In this document: in pieces, positions 27,555-37,301 of the stretch
Position numbering within the stretch: the first letter of the stretch is position 1
How the letters are laid out: each line of letters starts with the position of its first letter
Position numbers and translations under genes: made by a program
NCBI GenBank assembly: GCA_002386525.1
Contig: DGIS01000005.1
Location: 1 to 64,000, forward strand
Reading direction: 5' to 3'
Source: Sphingobacterium sp. UBA4616
Lineage (GTDB): Bacteria > Bacteroidota > Bacteroidia > Sphingobacteriales > Sphingobacteriaceae
Length of the DNA stretch: 64,000 bases
The notes under the pieces: generated by a model
Databases searched by the model: none
What the model was told of the DNA's origin: nothing
Seen by the model: only the letters and a program-made list of their open reading frames with translations

Positions 27555-27558
27555 TATT

Positions 27559-27906
27559 ATGTCAAATCAAAAATCACTTACGAATCATCAATTAGGCATC
27601 GCATTAGCCTCATTGATGGAAAATTTTGAAAAGAATCAAAAACAAACATTACAAGAGCAAAAGCAAATACTCGAAGCTCTTTATCAACTCGAAAAACGTA
27701 TAAATAATTCAATAGCAAATTCAAGGCTATCTGTTGATTGTACGGAATTGAAAAAATATAATGATGTAATTTCTAAGACATCTTCAGATGCATCAAATCA
27801 ATTAAATAAGGCATTAAAAGGCTTTTTCTTTAATAAGTATCTATTGGTGTTTTTTGGAATGTTGTTTTTGACTTCTTGTTTTATGTGTTGGATGGCTTTA
27901 AGGTAA
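27559..27906 (+). CDS. Mobilisation-associated small membrane protein
   Basis: A 115-aa protein: a coiled-coil region (ENFEKNQKQTLQEQKQILEAL, split here by eye) and one transmembrane segment at the C-terminus (YLLVFFGMLFLTSCFMCWMAL). It starts 5 bp after the relaxase remnant. Small coiled-coil/TM proteins often follow relaxase genes in Bacteroidota mobilisable elements. The exact role is unknown. Confidence 0.6.
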   Translation: MSNQKSLTNHQLGIALASLMENFEKNQKQTLQEQKQILEALYQLEKRINNSIANSRLSVDCTELKKYNDVISKTSSDASNQLNKALKGFFFNKYLLVFFGMLFLTSCFMCWMALR

Positions 27907-28038
27907 TTGTATTTCAGCTAGAGTGAAAATTATCTATGATAATAGCACGAGCATTTGTTCATGTAAAAATAAATTTTTTATCTAATACTATTTTCAACTA
28001 TATTGAATAAATTAGCCTCTTAAGAACTTACACCTCTA

Positions 28039-30003
28039 ATGACTCTATACATGAATATAACACAATCACAGGTTGACAATTTTGTCAACCAAATTATAGA
28101 AATGCGTAAGTTTCGAATTAAGATCAATGAACTAGGAGAAAAATGTGATAATTTAATAGAGGATAAACTTATTGAAATCGTTGGTGATGAAATTCAAGTC
28201 ATAAAACCGGAGCCATTTGCACAAGCCTTGGTACATAAATTTAAACAAAAATTTAATTTTTCAGTTTCTTCCAATCCCAAAGCACTTAGCATATTCATCA
28301 ATGAAATCGAATCCTTTTTCCCTGATGGACCAATGATGGGAAGGACTCAATTATATGATGCTATGGGAGAAATTGTTATAGGAGAGTTTGCAGACATTGG
28401 AGGTAGTCTTCTCAAATTAGCAAAGCAATATGCTGGGAAACAAAAAATATACAGTGTCGCCAAAGTAATTGGAAATATTATTCCAAAAACTAACCTTAAA
28501 GTTCCTGACATAATAGCATTGATAATTTGGCTTAATGAGGAAATTCAGTCGAAAACGCCCGGTATAATTGACTTGAACATAAGTGCCCTCGGAAATTCAC
28601 TCTTCAGATTGTGTTTGGAGCAGCCTGTCAAGGGAAGGGAAATATATAAAAAATATATATTGGCGAAAAAAACAGCTCTTAAAAATTTTCATCCTAGTAT
28701 TTTGAGCGCCATGTTTGAACTTGATCCAAGTTTTTTTGAGGAGTTAACTAAGTTGTCTAAAGTGGCCAGTCTTTCGGCAGATACAGTCTGTTCCCTTGGG
28801 GCAGTTTGCAATCGCCCTGATACAGATCTTCATGAAAAAACACTAGATCTTTTAGAAAGTATTGTGTTTTCTATGGATTTTCAGACCCTTTGTCAAGTAC
28901 CAAGGGCGTTGGGGTACATTGTGAAACAATCAATCGGAAAAGACTCAGTAATTGAACGAAGCTTCAATCTTTGGGAAAAGATCGTGGCGGCAGATGAAAA
29001 AGCCTTGCCGTTTGTGATCAGTGAACTTTCTTATATATCGGGACAAGATGTAAGGATTGCATCTATGATGGAAAATCTGATTTTAGATTACGAGATTGAC
29101 GAGGCAATTGTTAATCAACTGCAACACATCTTCTTTAAGTTCAAAGATGCTTCTGCAGGATTTAAAATAATAAATGCTATAGAGCAGAAGCAAAAATTTG
29201 AATATCATACAAACCTTCTAGAGGCTGTTTATATGTTGCAACAAAATGATCCTATTGGTTGCGATAGGGAATTAGTTAAACTGTTGACTGATGATTCTGG
29301 GTATCAGAGGTTTTTCGGACGGCGGCTTTTAAACCATTTAAGCTCACGAAGTAAAACGAGCTGGGCTATAAATGTGCTAGAGCTTGAGGGTTTGGGTCAG
29401 TACAAATTGTGCTTATCCATCACCGACGATTTTAAAGAGCCAAAGTATATTATACCGTTTGTTGTAGGCCTAATGGGTTCACAGCATGAGATTGTAAGGG
29501 AACTGTTGCTACATAGATTGCAGATCATGACTCAAAATTATTTCAGCGATGTTGAAGAGTCGCTTGCTTTATATGTTGATGATGCAAATGGTCTGCATGT
29601 AGAAATATTCACTGAGGTGAAAAATTATCATAATCAGTTTGTTGTGCGTCTTGATAGAAAATGGAAGATAAAAGAATTAGACCCTAGATATACGCATTCC
29701 AAATATTTTAGGTCGTTTTATAGGCTACAGCAGAATAGTTTTCAGCAGAATATTGATGAAGGCTCGAAAAAGGATAGTCTAAGATCTTTATTCAGCAACG
29801 TGATGCTTGGAAAAGGTGGAGGTTTTAGAATGGGGCAAACGAATAAGGTTCAACAACTTGCAAAAATCGAAGTCAAGATGTCGCTACCCAGGGAATATTT
29901 CATTGCACCCGAGGCTTATGACTGGAATATGAAGGTTGAGATCATCAACGACTGGAAAAACAAATTTAACACGGTCAGAAAGGACATAGAAAATGGACAG
30001 TAA
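28039..30003 (+). CDS. Large helical-repeat protein, gene 1 of an unknown two-gene operon
   Basis: A 654-aa protein, not recognised. Long runs of amphipathic helices with HEAT/ARM-like character fill about residues 130-520 (for example ILSAMFELDPSFFEELTKLSK, split into repeats by eye). The C-terminal 110 aa are less repetitive and Lys-rich. It has no membrane segment, Walker motif or obvious catalytic centre. The start is ATG at 28039; another ATG at 28051 is possible. Its last 11 bases overlap the nuclease-like gene, so the products probably work together, perhaps as sensor/scaffold and effector. Intact genes in a field of pseudogenes suggest recent arrival or selection. Confidence 0.65.
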   Translation: MTLYMNITQSQVDNFVNQIIEMRKFRIKINELGEKCDNLIEDKLIEIVGDEIQVIKPEPFAQALVHKFKQKFNFSVSSNPKALSIFINEIESFFPDGPMMGRTQLYDAMGEIVIGEFADIGGSLLKLAKQYAGKQKIYSVAKVIGNIIPKTNLKVPDIIALIIWLNEEIQSKTPGIIDLNISALGNSLFRLCLEQPVKGREIYKKYILAKKTALKNFHPSILSAMFELDPSFFEELTKLSKVASLSADTVCSLGAVCNRPDTDLHEKTLDLLESIVFSMDFQTLCQVPRALGYIVKQSIGKDSVIERSFNLWEKIVAADEKALPFVISELSYISGQDVRIASMMENLILDYEIDEAIVNQLQHIFFKFKDASAGFKIINAIEQKQKFEYHTNLLEAVYMLQQNDPIGCDRELVKLLTDDSGYQRFFGRRLLNHLSSRSKTSWAINVLELEGLGQYKLCLSITDDFKEPKYIIPFVVGLMGSQHEIVRELLLHRLQIMTQNYFSDVEESLALYVDDANGLHVEIFTEVKNYHNQFVVRLDRKWKIKELDPRYTHSKYFRSFYRLQQNSFQQNIDEGSKKDSLRSLFSNVMLGKGGGFRMGQTNKVQQLAKIEVKMSLPREYFIAPEAYDWNMKVEIINDWKNKFNTVRKDIENGQ

Positions 30004-31696
30004 CGATTTATTGGTAAAGGAATATCTTGAAAGTCTAAAGGAAGATACTGAACTCGATTATCTTTTCCCAATTCTTTTGCGGCTGATGAAGTTCAGTATT
30101 GTGACCACGGCTCGGGAATCCAAGGGGCAATCCCAATATGGAAAGGATATTATAGCTATTGGTAAAGATGAAAATGGGATAAAGAAAAGATTTTACTTTG
30201 AGTTGAAAGGCTTCTCCGACAAGGATATCACACAAACTTCGCTTTTAAAACAAGATGGGATACTCGAGTCGATCCGTGAAGCAAAATTGGTAGCTTTTAA
30301 TGATACCTCAATTCCAGGCTTCAATGATTTACCAGTACAGATTGTTGTAGTGCACAATGGAGTGATCAAGAGTGATGCAAGGTTAACGTTAGAAGGAATA
30401 TTAACGAAGGAATTTCCAGAGGGTGGCTTTGAGCGATGGGATATATACAGACTTACTGAGCTTTTCAGCCAATATCTATTTGGTGAATATCTTTTTACTG
30501 AGGAGGAATCTATCAGGTTGTTTAAAAGAACATTGGTACTCTTGGACGCTCCTGACTATGATTTTTCGGACTTTAAACAATTGGTGGAAAAGCAAACCGA
30601 AAAGATTTATGATGTTCAATCGAGGGCATTCAAGAAATATTTCGCCTCCATGAACCTTTTGAGTGTTCTGATCATCCATTACAGCCGAGAAAATGGTAAT
30701 TTATACCCTGCTAGAGAGTGCGTGACCTTCCTAGTCTTAAGGGTATGGGCTTGGATACTTAGGAGCGATCTTCACAATAAGAAAGGTGTATTGAAAGAAT
30801 TTCGCAAACTTCTGCGAATCCATTATGATCTTTTGGATGAGTATTTTCAGAAAATGTCAATTGCCGTGGAAGAGCAGGATGGCCTTTTCTCGGAGGCTGG
30901 TAAACAATTTGAGCCTATTGGTTATCCATTAAGGTGTTTTGAACACTTAGGCTACTTGAACTATTTCCTATATGCTAGAATGTGGTTTCCAACTTTTGAA
31001 AAAGGTCCATCTCAGAAAAAACAACAACTGTTAGTTAATAGGCAATTAGAATACCTGGTAAAACTAATTAATTTTAACGATGGTTGTTCAAGACCTTTGA
31101 TTGATAGACATTCTGTTCCAATCGTGGCCACAGTACTTTTCTTTATTCGTAACAAAGAGTTCATTTCTGATATAAAAGAACACCTTTCGAATTTTTTAGA
31201 AGGTATTTTGAATAATATAATGATTATTAAAAATACCCGCGATCGCTTTCCTGAACTATATAACAATATTGAACAACTCGTTGAGTTTGTAGCAACTAGC
31301 AAAAGACCAAAAGGATACATCGATTCCTCGAGCCTGTTGATAGCCTACATTTTCGATATTTTAGCCTTGATTGATGATGAAGAGACGTATAATATCTATC
31401 GGAATCAATTTGACGGTAAGGTTGATCTCCAATTAGCTCAGTGTTCGCTACCGACTGATGAGCTAGAACCTTTATTGTTCACAAAAAACCTTTACAACGA
31501 AATGTATGTAGAAAGTGGCATACGCCTTCCTGAAAATTTTGCCGATTACAAAAGCAGTTTAAAAAGTATCGGGTTGGTTCAGAGAGAGTACAAAACCGAT
31601 TTGGCAGGGTTTCCTTTTTTGAGATTATTAGCACATATCTATTTTGCTAACGACTTTCTTCCAGAAGAATGGAGGAAATCTGTTGATTTACTTTAA
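29993..31696 (+). CDS. PD-(D/E)XK nuclease-like protein, gene 2 of the unknown operon
   Basis: A 567-aa protein. The N-terminal domain has the outline of a restriction-type nuclease: LLRLMKFSIVTTARESKGQ, then Gly50-Lys51-Asp52 in QYGKDIIAIG and Glu70-Leu-Lys72 in FYFELKG (D-x17-ExK). A sheet-like VQIVVVHNG and about 400 aa of predicted helices follow, with no further known motif. It overlaps the 654-aa gene by 11 bp. The nuclease reading is an inference from motif spacing. The long helical tail resembles the sensor halves of several defence nucleases in size only. Confidence 0.65.
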   Translation: MDSNDLLVKEYLESLKEDTELDYLFPILLRLMKFSIVTTARESKGQSQYGKDIIAIGKDENGIKKRFYFELKGFSDKDITQTSLLKQDGILESIREAKLVAFNDTSIPGFNDLPVQIVVVHNGVIKSDARLTLEGILTKEFPEGGFERWDIYRLTELFSQYLFGEYLFTEEESIRLFKRTLVLLDAPDYDFSDFKQLVEKQTEKIYDVQSRAFKKYFASMNLLSVLIIHYSRENGNLYPARECVTFLVLRVWAWILRSDLHNKKGVLKEFRKLLRIHYDLLDEYFQKMSIAVEEQDGLFSEAGKQFEPIGYPLRCFEHLGYLNYFLYARMWFPTFEKGPSQKKQQLLVNRQLEYLVKLINFNDGCSRPLIDRHSVPIVATVLFFIRNKEFISDIKEHLSNFLEGILNNIMIIKNTRDRFPELYNNIEQLVEFVATSKRPKGYIDSSSLLIAYIFDILALIDDEETYNIYRNQFDGKVDLQLAQCSLPTDELEPLLFTKNLYNEMYVESGIRLPENFADYKSSLKSIGLVQREYKTDLAGFPFLRLLAHIYFANDFLPEEWRKSVDLL

Positions 31697-31735
31697 TGGT
31701 AGAAGTATATGAATGTCTATGTAAATTTTATTTAA

Positions 31736-31972
31736 ATGGCAAGCATAGTAACAAGTTTAGAAAATCAAATCCAAAAGCTTCTTGATAGAGGTATGGAATT
31801 TGATTTAGAAGATGAGAAAATAAAAGAAATTTTACTAGATATTGGTTACTATCGACTAGGCTTTTATTGGCATCCTTTTGAAATTGATGAAAACCATAAT
31901 TTTGCAAAAGGGACGAAGTTTTCTACTGTTATTGATCTATATTATTTAGATGTCACTTCACTTATGTCCTAA
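31736..31972 (+). pseudogene. Abi family (AbiD/AbiF-like) protein, N-terminal fragment
   Basis: 78 aa resembling the start of Abi_2 proteins: LENQIQKLLDRGMEF, then DIGYYRLGFYWHPFE and GTKFSTVIDLYYLD. Normal length is about 300 aa, so the gene is cut at LYYLD by the mobile debris downstream. Abi_2 proteins cause phage abortive infection in known cases. Confidence 0.75.
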
Positions 31973-32034
31973 ATAAATTTTAGGAGGCTTTTTCTGTGTT
32001 CCTAACATAGATTTTTTCCTCATTTGGATTTTGA

Positions 32035-32217
32035 CCCTACTATTCATTCCGTGAAGATGTGCAACTGTCCATTCTTTCCTTTGACCGGAATTCTGACAAA
32101 CGGATCATCTATCCATTGCCAGAAATCAATCTTTACAAATATGTTCATGCGTATAAAGCTTACAAGATTGGACAGATTCCACCTGTAGATAACCTTTTTC
32201 TGTATATATTTCAGTAA
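32035..32217 (+). other. C-terminal fragment of an unidentified protein
   Basis: A 60-codon frame without a start reads FREDVQLSILSFDRNSD, then YPLPEINLYKYVHAYKAY and PPVDNLFLYIF before the stop. It looks like real coding sequence, but no family is recognised. It is wedged between the Abi fragment and the IS66 remnant. Confidence 0.35.
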
Positions 32218-32272
32218 AAGTATTCCAATAAGGGTCGTCCATATCTGTATCTGAACGTATCCCCCCTACGAA

Positions 32273-32985
32273 CTACAGTTCAGTTGATTTTTTGAAGTTC
32301 TGTGGATAAAGATCCTTTAAGTTTTTATGGTTTATGAACATTATATTTTCCAGGGTATATTTTAACCACTGAGATGGATTTACCTCATGTTTTTTACAGA
32401 TAGCGAAGAATGAGTATATCATAGCAGCGCGCTTTGCAGCTTCATGGCTTCCTGCGAAGAGGTAGTTCTTCCTTCCGAGTGCCACAGGTCTGATTGCATT
32501 TTCGACAAGATTGTTATCAATAAGTAGATTTCCATCATATAGGTATGCAGATAGCGCATCCCATCTGGCATAGGCATAGGCCATTGCTTTTCCGATCTGG
32601 CTTTTAGGGAGCGTATTTTTTATCTCTTCAAAGATCCATTTTCCTAGCTCGTTGATAACAGGTAGGGATTCGGCCAATCGCAGTTCTTTGATCTGTTCTG
32701 CGTTTAGTTTTTCCTGTTTGGCTTTCCGCTCAAGGGCATAAAGTTTTTGGATCAACAACAATGCCTTTTCAGCTTTTTGCTTGTCATTATTATCTAGAGC
32801 TTTCTCGAATTCACGACGTGCATGTGCCCAACAGGCCAAGTGCGTCACCTCTTTCCTTTTACCGTATTTTTCATACACCGCATACCCATCTGTCTGAAGA
32901 TAGCCTTTGAAGTTCCCCAGCATCGGTACAGCAGCAATACCACCACGGGTAGGGCTATAATCAAATAATACGGTTCCCTCTAACA
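32273..32985 (-). pseudogene. tnpC: IS66-family transposase TnpC, C-terminal part
   Basis: The frame contains LQTDGYAVYEKYGK, HLACWAHARREFEKAL and LLIDNNLVENAIRPVALGRKNYLFAGS, the DDE block and C-terminal signature of IS66 TnpC. The N-terminal half (zinc finger, first Asp) is absent; the sequence joins the IS21 remnant at about 32985. Confidence 0.88.
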
Positions 32986-33789
32986 TGCACTTTGGCACGC
33001 CTGAAGTACCTTAGATTATATGTTGCCAAGGGCAATGGACTGAGGTATTCTTTTTCTAGATCGATGAATTGGCTCCTTCTTGTTGATCCGCCATGGGAGA
33101 ACAGGTAGTCATTGTACAATACCAGCTGTTCCGCTATGGCTGCATTGAGATCTTTAAGGCTAAAGAAGGTCTGTTTGTCCAATGGATAAAAGATACGTTG
33201 GTAAACCAGGGTTACGCTGCGTTCCACAAGCGCTTTGTCCTGTGGATGATAGGGTATACTGGCTACAGGGATATACACCAACGAAGATCTCTACCGGGAC
33301 AAGCTCTCCCGTAGACCTATTTACATAGGACATCTTTTTACCGGTAAAGTCTACAAAGAGCTTCGCACCGGCCTTATGTTCCAACTTCCCCGAAGCTTTG
33401 AGCTGGCCTTTCCAATGCCTGTAATGTGTAGTGAACTGCGTATAACGATAGCCATCGGGATGTTCCAGCAGATAACGCTGCCATATGGTCTGTAGGGTGG
33501 CACCGGCGCGTTTGAGTTCTTTCTGGATCGTACTAAAAAGAGAGGACAGCGTTTCGTAACGATCCTTTTCGGTCTGGTCATCCTCAGTAAAAAGATCGTG
33601 GAGTTCGGCTTCATCCATCGATAAAAGCTCGGAATAATCTAGTTCCAGTGCTTTAAAACGTTGAACATAGCTGTCTACCGTTTTACGGTTGATGTTCATC
33701 AGCTCGGCAACCTTACGGTTGCTGAGCCCTTTGTCCTTAAGAAGGATCAGTGTTCTAAGTTCCATGTTGTCTTTCCGTTGTCCTGCCAT
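32986..33789 (-). pseudogene. istA: IS21 IstA with internal deletion
   Basis: From ATG 33789 it has the helix-turn-helix (SNRKVAELMNINRKTVDSYV) and KLFVDFTGKKMSYV with the first Asp, up to YPCSQYT. About 100 residues are then missing, with a frame change, and it resumes at PYHPQDKALVERSVTLVYQRI with the catalytic Glu. It ends in FRRAKVH where IS66 sequence begins. Confidence 0.85.
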
Positions 33790-33838
33790 GCTGCTGTGAT
33801 ATGTTTATATAACAGCAACTTAGCCAGTTTAAAGGAAA

Positions 33839-33968
33839 GTGGCCCAACGACCTCCGTTTTCTAAGTGAGAGTGGCCCAATGACCTCCGAAATTCAGGAGA
33901 TTTTTTGGCCCGATGACCTCCGAAATAATTGGATAATCAAAAAAAATTAACTGGCCCAGTGACCTCCG
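33839..33968. repeat. Four copies of an 18-bp IS21 end repeat
   Basis: The motif TGGCCCrrTGACCTCCG occurs at 33839-33856, 33871-33888, 33905-33922 and 33951-33968, in direct orientation. These are IS21 terminal transposase sites shared by, or fused from, the two IstA remnants on either side. Confidence 0.85.
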
Positions 33969-34405
33969 TTGTAGACACAGACAAGCTCTACATCGATTTT
34001 TCTGGTAAAAAGCTACATTATATTGACATAAAAACAGGCGAGCTCATTAACTGCGAGATATTTGTTGCCTGTCTTCCATATTCCAATTATTGCTATGCGA
34101 AGGCCGTCCGTAGCCAGCGGATCCCTGATTTTATCGGAGCGATGAATGACTGCCTGTGGTTTCTGGGCGGTGTACCCAAAGCATTGGTACCGGACAATCT
34201 CAAGTCTGTGGTGAGCAAAAGTGATCGCTACGAACCCGAGATCAACAGAAGTATGGAGGATCTGGCAAATCACTACGGTACTGTTGTGGTTCCTGCGCGC
34301 GCAGGCAAACCGCGGGATAAGAGTGCTGTGGAAAACCATGTCAGGATCGTCTACACGCAAGTATTCGCTCGATTGCGTAACCGTAGGGATCTAAGCCAAT
34401 TATAA
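33969..34405 (+). pseudogene. istA: IS21 IstA fragment, catalytic region only
   Basis: Starting directly after an end repeat: DKLYIDFSGKKLHYIDIKTG, then GGVPKALVPDNLKS and KPRDKSAVENHVRIVYTQVF give the D, D and E of the catalytic core. The N-terminal helix-turn-helix is deleted. The frame runs into the IS481-like sequence at about 34405. Confidence 0.82.
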
Positions 34406-35238
34406 TAAAATTGCCATTGTGATAGTAGGTTTGGCAGGTCGGGATCTTTGATATCAACTGTGGAATAAAATTCATCAAGATCGGTTCGCTGTGTTCTTTC
34501 TACCTTTCCATTGAGATGTGGAGAGCCTGGTTTAATAGGCCGAAATTTAATACCCCATTCCATTAATCTATCTTGAACTGAATAGGCAAAAAACTCTTTT
34601 CCTCTATCAGTTTGAATGCGTTGTATTGCAAATGGCAGTTGTTCCAGCACTGTATCAAGAAATTTCAGGGTGTTGGTAGCAGTCCGCCTTGAAAATAATT
34701 GAAGGACTTTATATCTGCTACAATCATCTATCGCTGTGTATTGATAGATGCCTGGAGCTATTTTAAAGATGTCCATTTGTACGCGATCACCCGGTACTTG
34801 TCGGTTATAGCGAATGTGTCTTTTACGGTAATATCGCTTAAGATTTAAATACTGTTTATTATTCTTTTTAAGAATCTTATGAACAGTTGCAGTTGAGATT
34901 GAGACCCTATATAAATGTTTCATCTCATTAGCGATACTACGATGTCCTAAATTGCGGTTTGTCCTTAACTCAAGAATTCGATGCTCATCTTCTTGAGTTA
35001 TTTTACTATGGATTTTATGCGGCCTTCTATTAAGTTCAAATAGGCCGTCAATTCCAGATTCTTGATATCGTTTAAACCATTTTCTCAGTGTCGGTCTAGT
35101 TATACGACATCTTAAACAGACAATACCTGCATTACCGACGGACTCGTAAAGCTTTACCCATTCAAGACGCTTTTTTATCTCGTTATTCATCTTGTTGATT
35201 ATGTTAGAATGTGGTAAAACTACCGATTCTACCATCAT
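34351..35238 (-). pseudogene. IS481-family transposase, C-terminally truncated
   Basis: The helix-turn-helix part (NAGIVCLRCRITRPTLRKWF, then GLFELNRRPHK) precedes a DDE core: Asp in RVQMDIFKI, Asp in IQTDRGKEFF, Glu in NGKVERTQRTDL. The C-terminus after FYYNW is replaced by sequence from the other strand of the IS21 fragment, so the last 20-30 residues are lost. The likely start is the ATG at 35190 (MNNEIKKRLEWV); a 13-bp inverted repeat lies just before it. Confidence 0.8.
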
Positions 35239-35248
35239 TCTAACATAA
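35199..35248. other. 13-bp inverted repeat at the 5' side of the IS481-like gene
   Basis: TTATGTTAGAATG at 35199-35211 and its exact complement at 35236-35248 enclose 24 nt. It covers the first codons of the long reading frame and lies upstream of the more likely start, so it may be part of the IS end or a hairpin limiting read-in translation. Confidence 0.6.
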
Positions 35249-35326
35249 AGTTATTGAAAGTATCTATATGAATCCCACACTTTAATGATATTTTTATTGT
35301 TTTGAAGGATAGTGCTATGCGTGTAA

Positions 35327-37087
35327 TTATTTTAATTTTCTATCTAAAAGGCTAAAAAAAGAGTGAGGATATCCAATTTTGACAACATCTCTATTGGGGT
35401 CCTCCTTTTCTGATTTTTCACCAATTAGACCTTTAGTTCTTTTTTTGATATAATTTCGAAGCTGACCAATAGTATGGCCTCTAGAATAGTCCAATTCCCT
35501 GAGTTGTTGATGCACAAATTTATTACTCTCAATAAGTTTGAATCCATCTCCCCAACACATTTTTGTTGGCTCATTTTTGTAATTTTGTAAATTTACTTTT
35601 CCAACAGCCATTGAAAACAATTTGCACTGGAAGCTATAAACAATGGAGTTTCTTTTTTTTAACAGTTCCTCGGGCTGTATGTCCTTAATTTTAAAAATAA
35701 CCTTCTTTAATTCTTTTTCATGTTTTCCTTTTTGCTTTTCAAATGATTTTTTTCTTATTTTAAGTTCTCCATCGTAGTTTATCATATAGCCCAAAAAGCT
35801 TATCCATTTAGATTGGGGAATAGAGTTATCAAGTGGATGTTCTCCCCAATAATAAGTATTTCGTGACTTAATTTTATCACCCCAAAATGCTTTGCCATAT
35901 CTTCTTTTGAGATTATGAGGTGGATGATATTCTAAAAAGTTTTCTGTTAGAGCATTTTTATATTCTTCAAAAAGTTGCTGACATTTAATATGATTATCAT
36001 GAATAATGACCATATCATCACAATATCTTTTATAAAGAAATGCAGAATCATAGCTTCCTAATTTGATTATTTTTTGGTCTATATTATGCATTATAATATT
36101 TACCATTAGTCCGGATAATGCACCACCTTGTGGAATACCAATTTGATCATTAAAAAGCAATCCATTACTATATTTTTCTTCCAAGGTATTAATCCATCCA
36201 AATTTTGAACCAACTCTGTCATGTTCAATCCAATAATGTTCGTTAAAATTTTTAGACATTACATTCTCATTAAAAGAGTAGGCATCTAAATATTTTTCAA
36301 ATATTAACACAGCAATAGGATGGATAATCACATTAGATTCTATTAACTGATCTTTAATTTCAAAAAAACAATTTCTAATCACTCGATGATAAACACAGTC
36401 GAAAAATTTTCTAATATCACATTCCGCTACGTAAAGATTATTTTTAAGATGGAGTTTTCTGAAGTTTCTAATATCAGAAATGACATCATGATGTTTGGGA
36501 GCTTTTTTATTCCCTATTCTTTGTCTAAATGCCGTTGAGCATTCTAAGAATTTATTATCAAATATGCTCGTTAAGTATTTGTTTGTTATTCCAAGAATCA
36601 ACTTATCTGATAGATTGAAATCCGCAATTGGCCTCATTTCTTTACTGCCTTTCTCCTTAGGTTGAGGAATTATAATAGGTTTTTCGAAATGAAGAGAATT
36701 GTCTTGAAATACTCTTAAATTAATTTCAAAAATGTATTTCCTTAGATTTTGATACCATTTTGGTGTATACAAAAAATCTATTTGTTTATTTACAAATTGT
36801 CGATGTGTCTTATAGATTGTATTTTTCATCGCTGATTTGTTAATCTCAATAGATGTATTCAGTTTTTGTCTTTTTGTGTAATTATTGGGACGTGACCACT
36901 TTTTTCTAGGAGGTAAAAGTGTCAAAAGAAATTTTAGATTTTTTGAATCTAAATATATGGAGGTCGTAGTATCTAGTATTTTGTCCAAATAGGATTCTTG
37001 ATGAGTTTGAAAAGCAATTTTTGCTCTTTGCTTAACTAGAAAGTCAACAATATTGTCAAAAGAAAAATAATCTTCGAAGGTTTTCAT
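35327..37087 (-). CDS. Reverse transcriptase of an unknown group (DRT/UG-like)
   Basis: A 586-aa RT. The fingers/palm motifs are clear: YVAECDIRKFFDCVYH (motif A, residues 219-234), IGIPQGGALSG (316-326) and LYKRYCDDMVII (YxDD at 355-358). FLGYMINYDGE and a helical C-terminus of about 150 aa (for example YSRGHTIGQLRNYI) follow. There is no group II intron maturase/HNH domain and no retron VTG block. It stands alone on the minus strand with a predicted structured RNA right upstream. The layout matches defence-associated RTs, but the subgroup cannot be named from sequence alone. Confidence 0.85.
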   Translation of the reverse strand: MKTFEDYFSFDNIVDFLVKQRAKIAFQTHQESYLDKILDTTTSIYLDSKNLKFLLTLLPPRKKWSRPNNYTKRQKLNTSIEINKSAMKNTIYKTHRQFVNKQIDFLYTPKWYQNLRKYIFEINLRVFQDNSLHFEKPIIIPQPKEKGSKEMRPIADFNLSDKLILGITNKYLTSIFDNKFLECSTAFRQRIGNKKAPKHHDVISDIRNFRKLHLKNNLYVAECDIRKFFDCVYHRVIRNCFFEIKDQLIESNVIIHPIAVLIFEKYLDAYSFNENVMSKNFNEHYWIEHDRVGSKFGWINTLEEKYSNGLLFNDQIGIPQGGALSGLMVNIIMHNIDQKIIKLGSYDSAFLYKRYCDDMVIIHDNHIKCQQLFEEYKNALTENFLEYHPPHNLKRRYGKAFWGDKIKSRNTYYWGEHPLDNSIPQSKWISFLGYMINYDGELKIRKKSFEKQKGKHEKELKKVIFKIKDIQPEELLKKRNSIVYSFQCKLFSMAVGKVNLQNYKNEPTKMCWGDGFKLIESNKFVHQQLRELDYSRGHTIGQLRNYIKKRTKGLIGEKSEKEDPNRDVVKIGYPHSFFSLLDRKLK

Positions 37088-37094
37088 GTAATTA

Positions 37095-37258
37095 AAGTAA
37101 GGGTATGTGGCTCATATAGAGTATCTCCGTGTTGTCTCCTGAAAGATGTTTCTCCAAAGAAATCTTCAAATGTTTAATGAAATCTAAGTTTAATCAGGAA
37201 AATATCCCGATCGGAGTTTTAATTAATAGACTTTGCTTCTACTTCACTCCCCTTACTT
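37095..37258 (-). ncRNA. Predicted structured RNA upstream of the reverse transcriptase
   Basis: Minus strand. 5' arm AAGTAAGGG (37258-37250) pairs perfectly with CCCTTACTT (37103-37095), enclosing 146 nt and ending 7 bp before the RT start codon. Inside are a hairpin AGATTTCT-ttgg-AGAAA..TCT and a stem ATCGGG/CCTGAT. The predicted promoter (37263-37293) would start transcription at about 37258, the first base of the closing arm. Retrons and some DRT systems place a structured template RNA just before the RT; this is the inference here. Confidence 0.6.
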
Positions 37259-37262
37259 CAAA

Positions 37263-37293
37263 CAAATATATTATATTTAAAGGCATTTTCCAA
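37263..37293 (-). promoter_or_regulatory. Bacteroidota-type promoter for the RT/ncRNA unit
   Basis: On the minus strand the -33 TTG (37293-37291) is followed by 20 nt and TATATTTG (37270-37263), an exact fit to the TAnnTTTG -7 box. The start point is expected 5-7 nt on, at about 37258-37256. Confidence 0.7.
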
Positions 37294-37301
37294 TTAGAAT
37301 T

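Noticed and set aside
35327..37087. Group II intron or retron assignment of the RT
   Set aside because: No maturase/HNH domain, no intron domain V-like sequence and no VTG block; unknown-group RT is the safer call.
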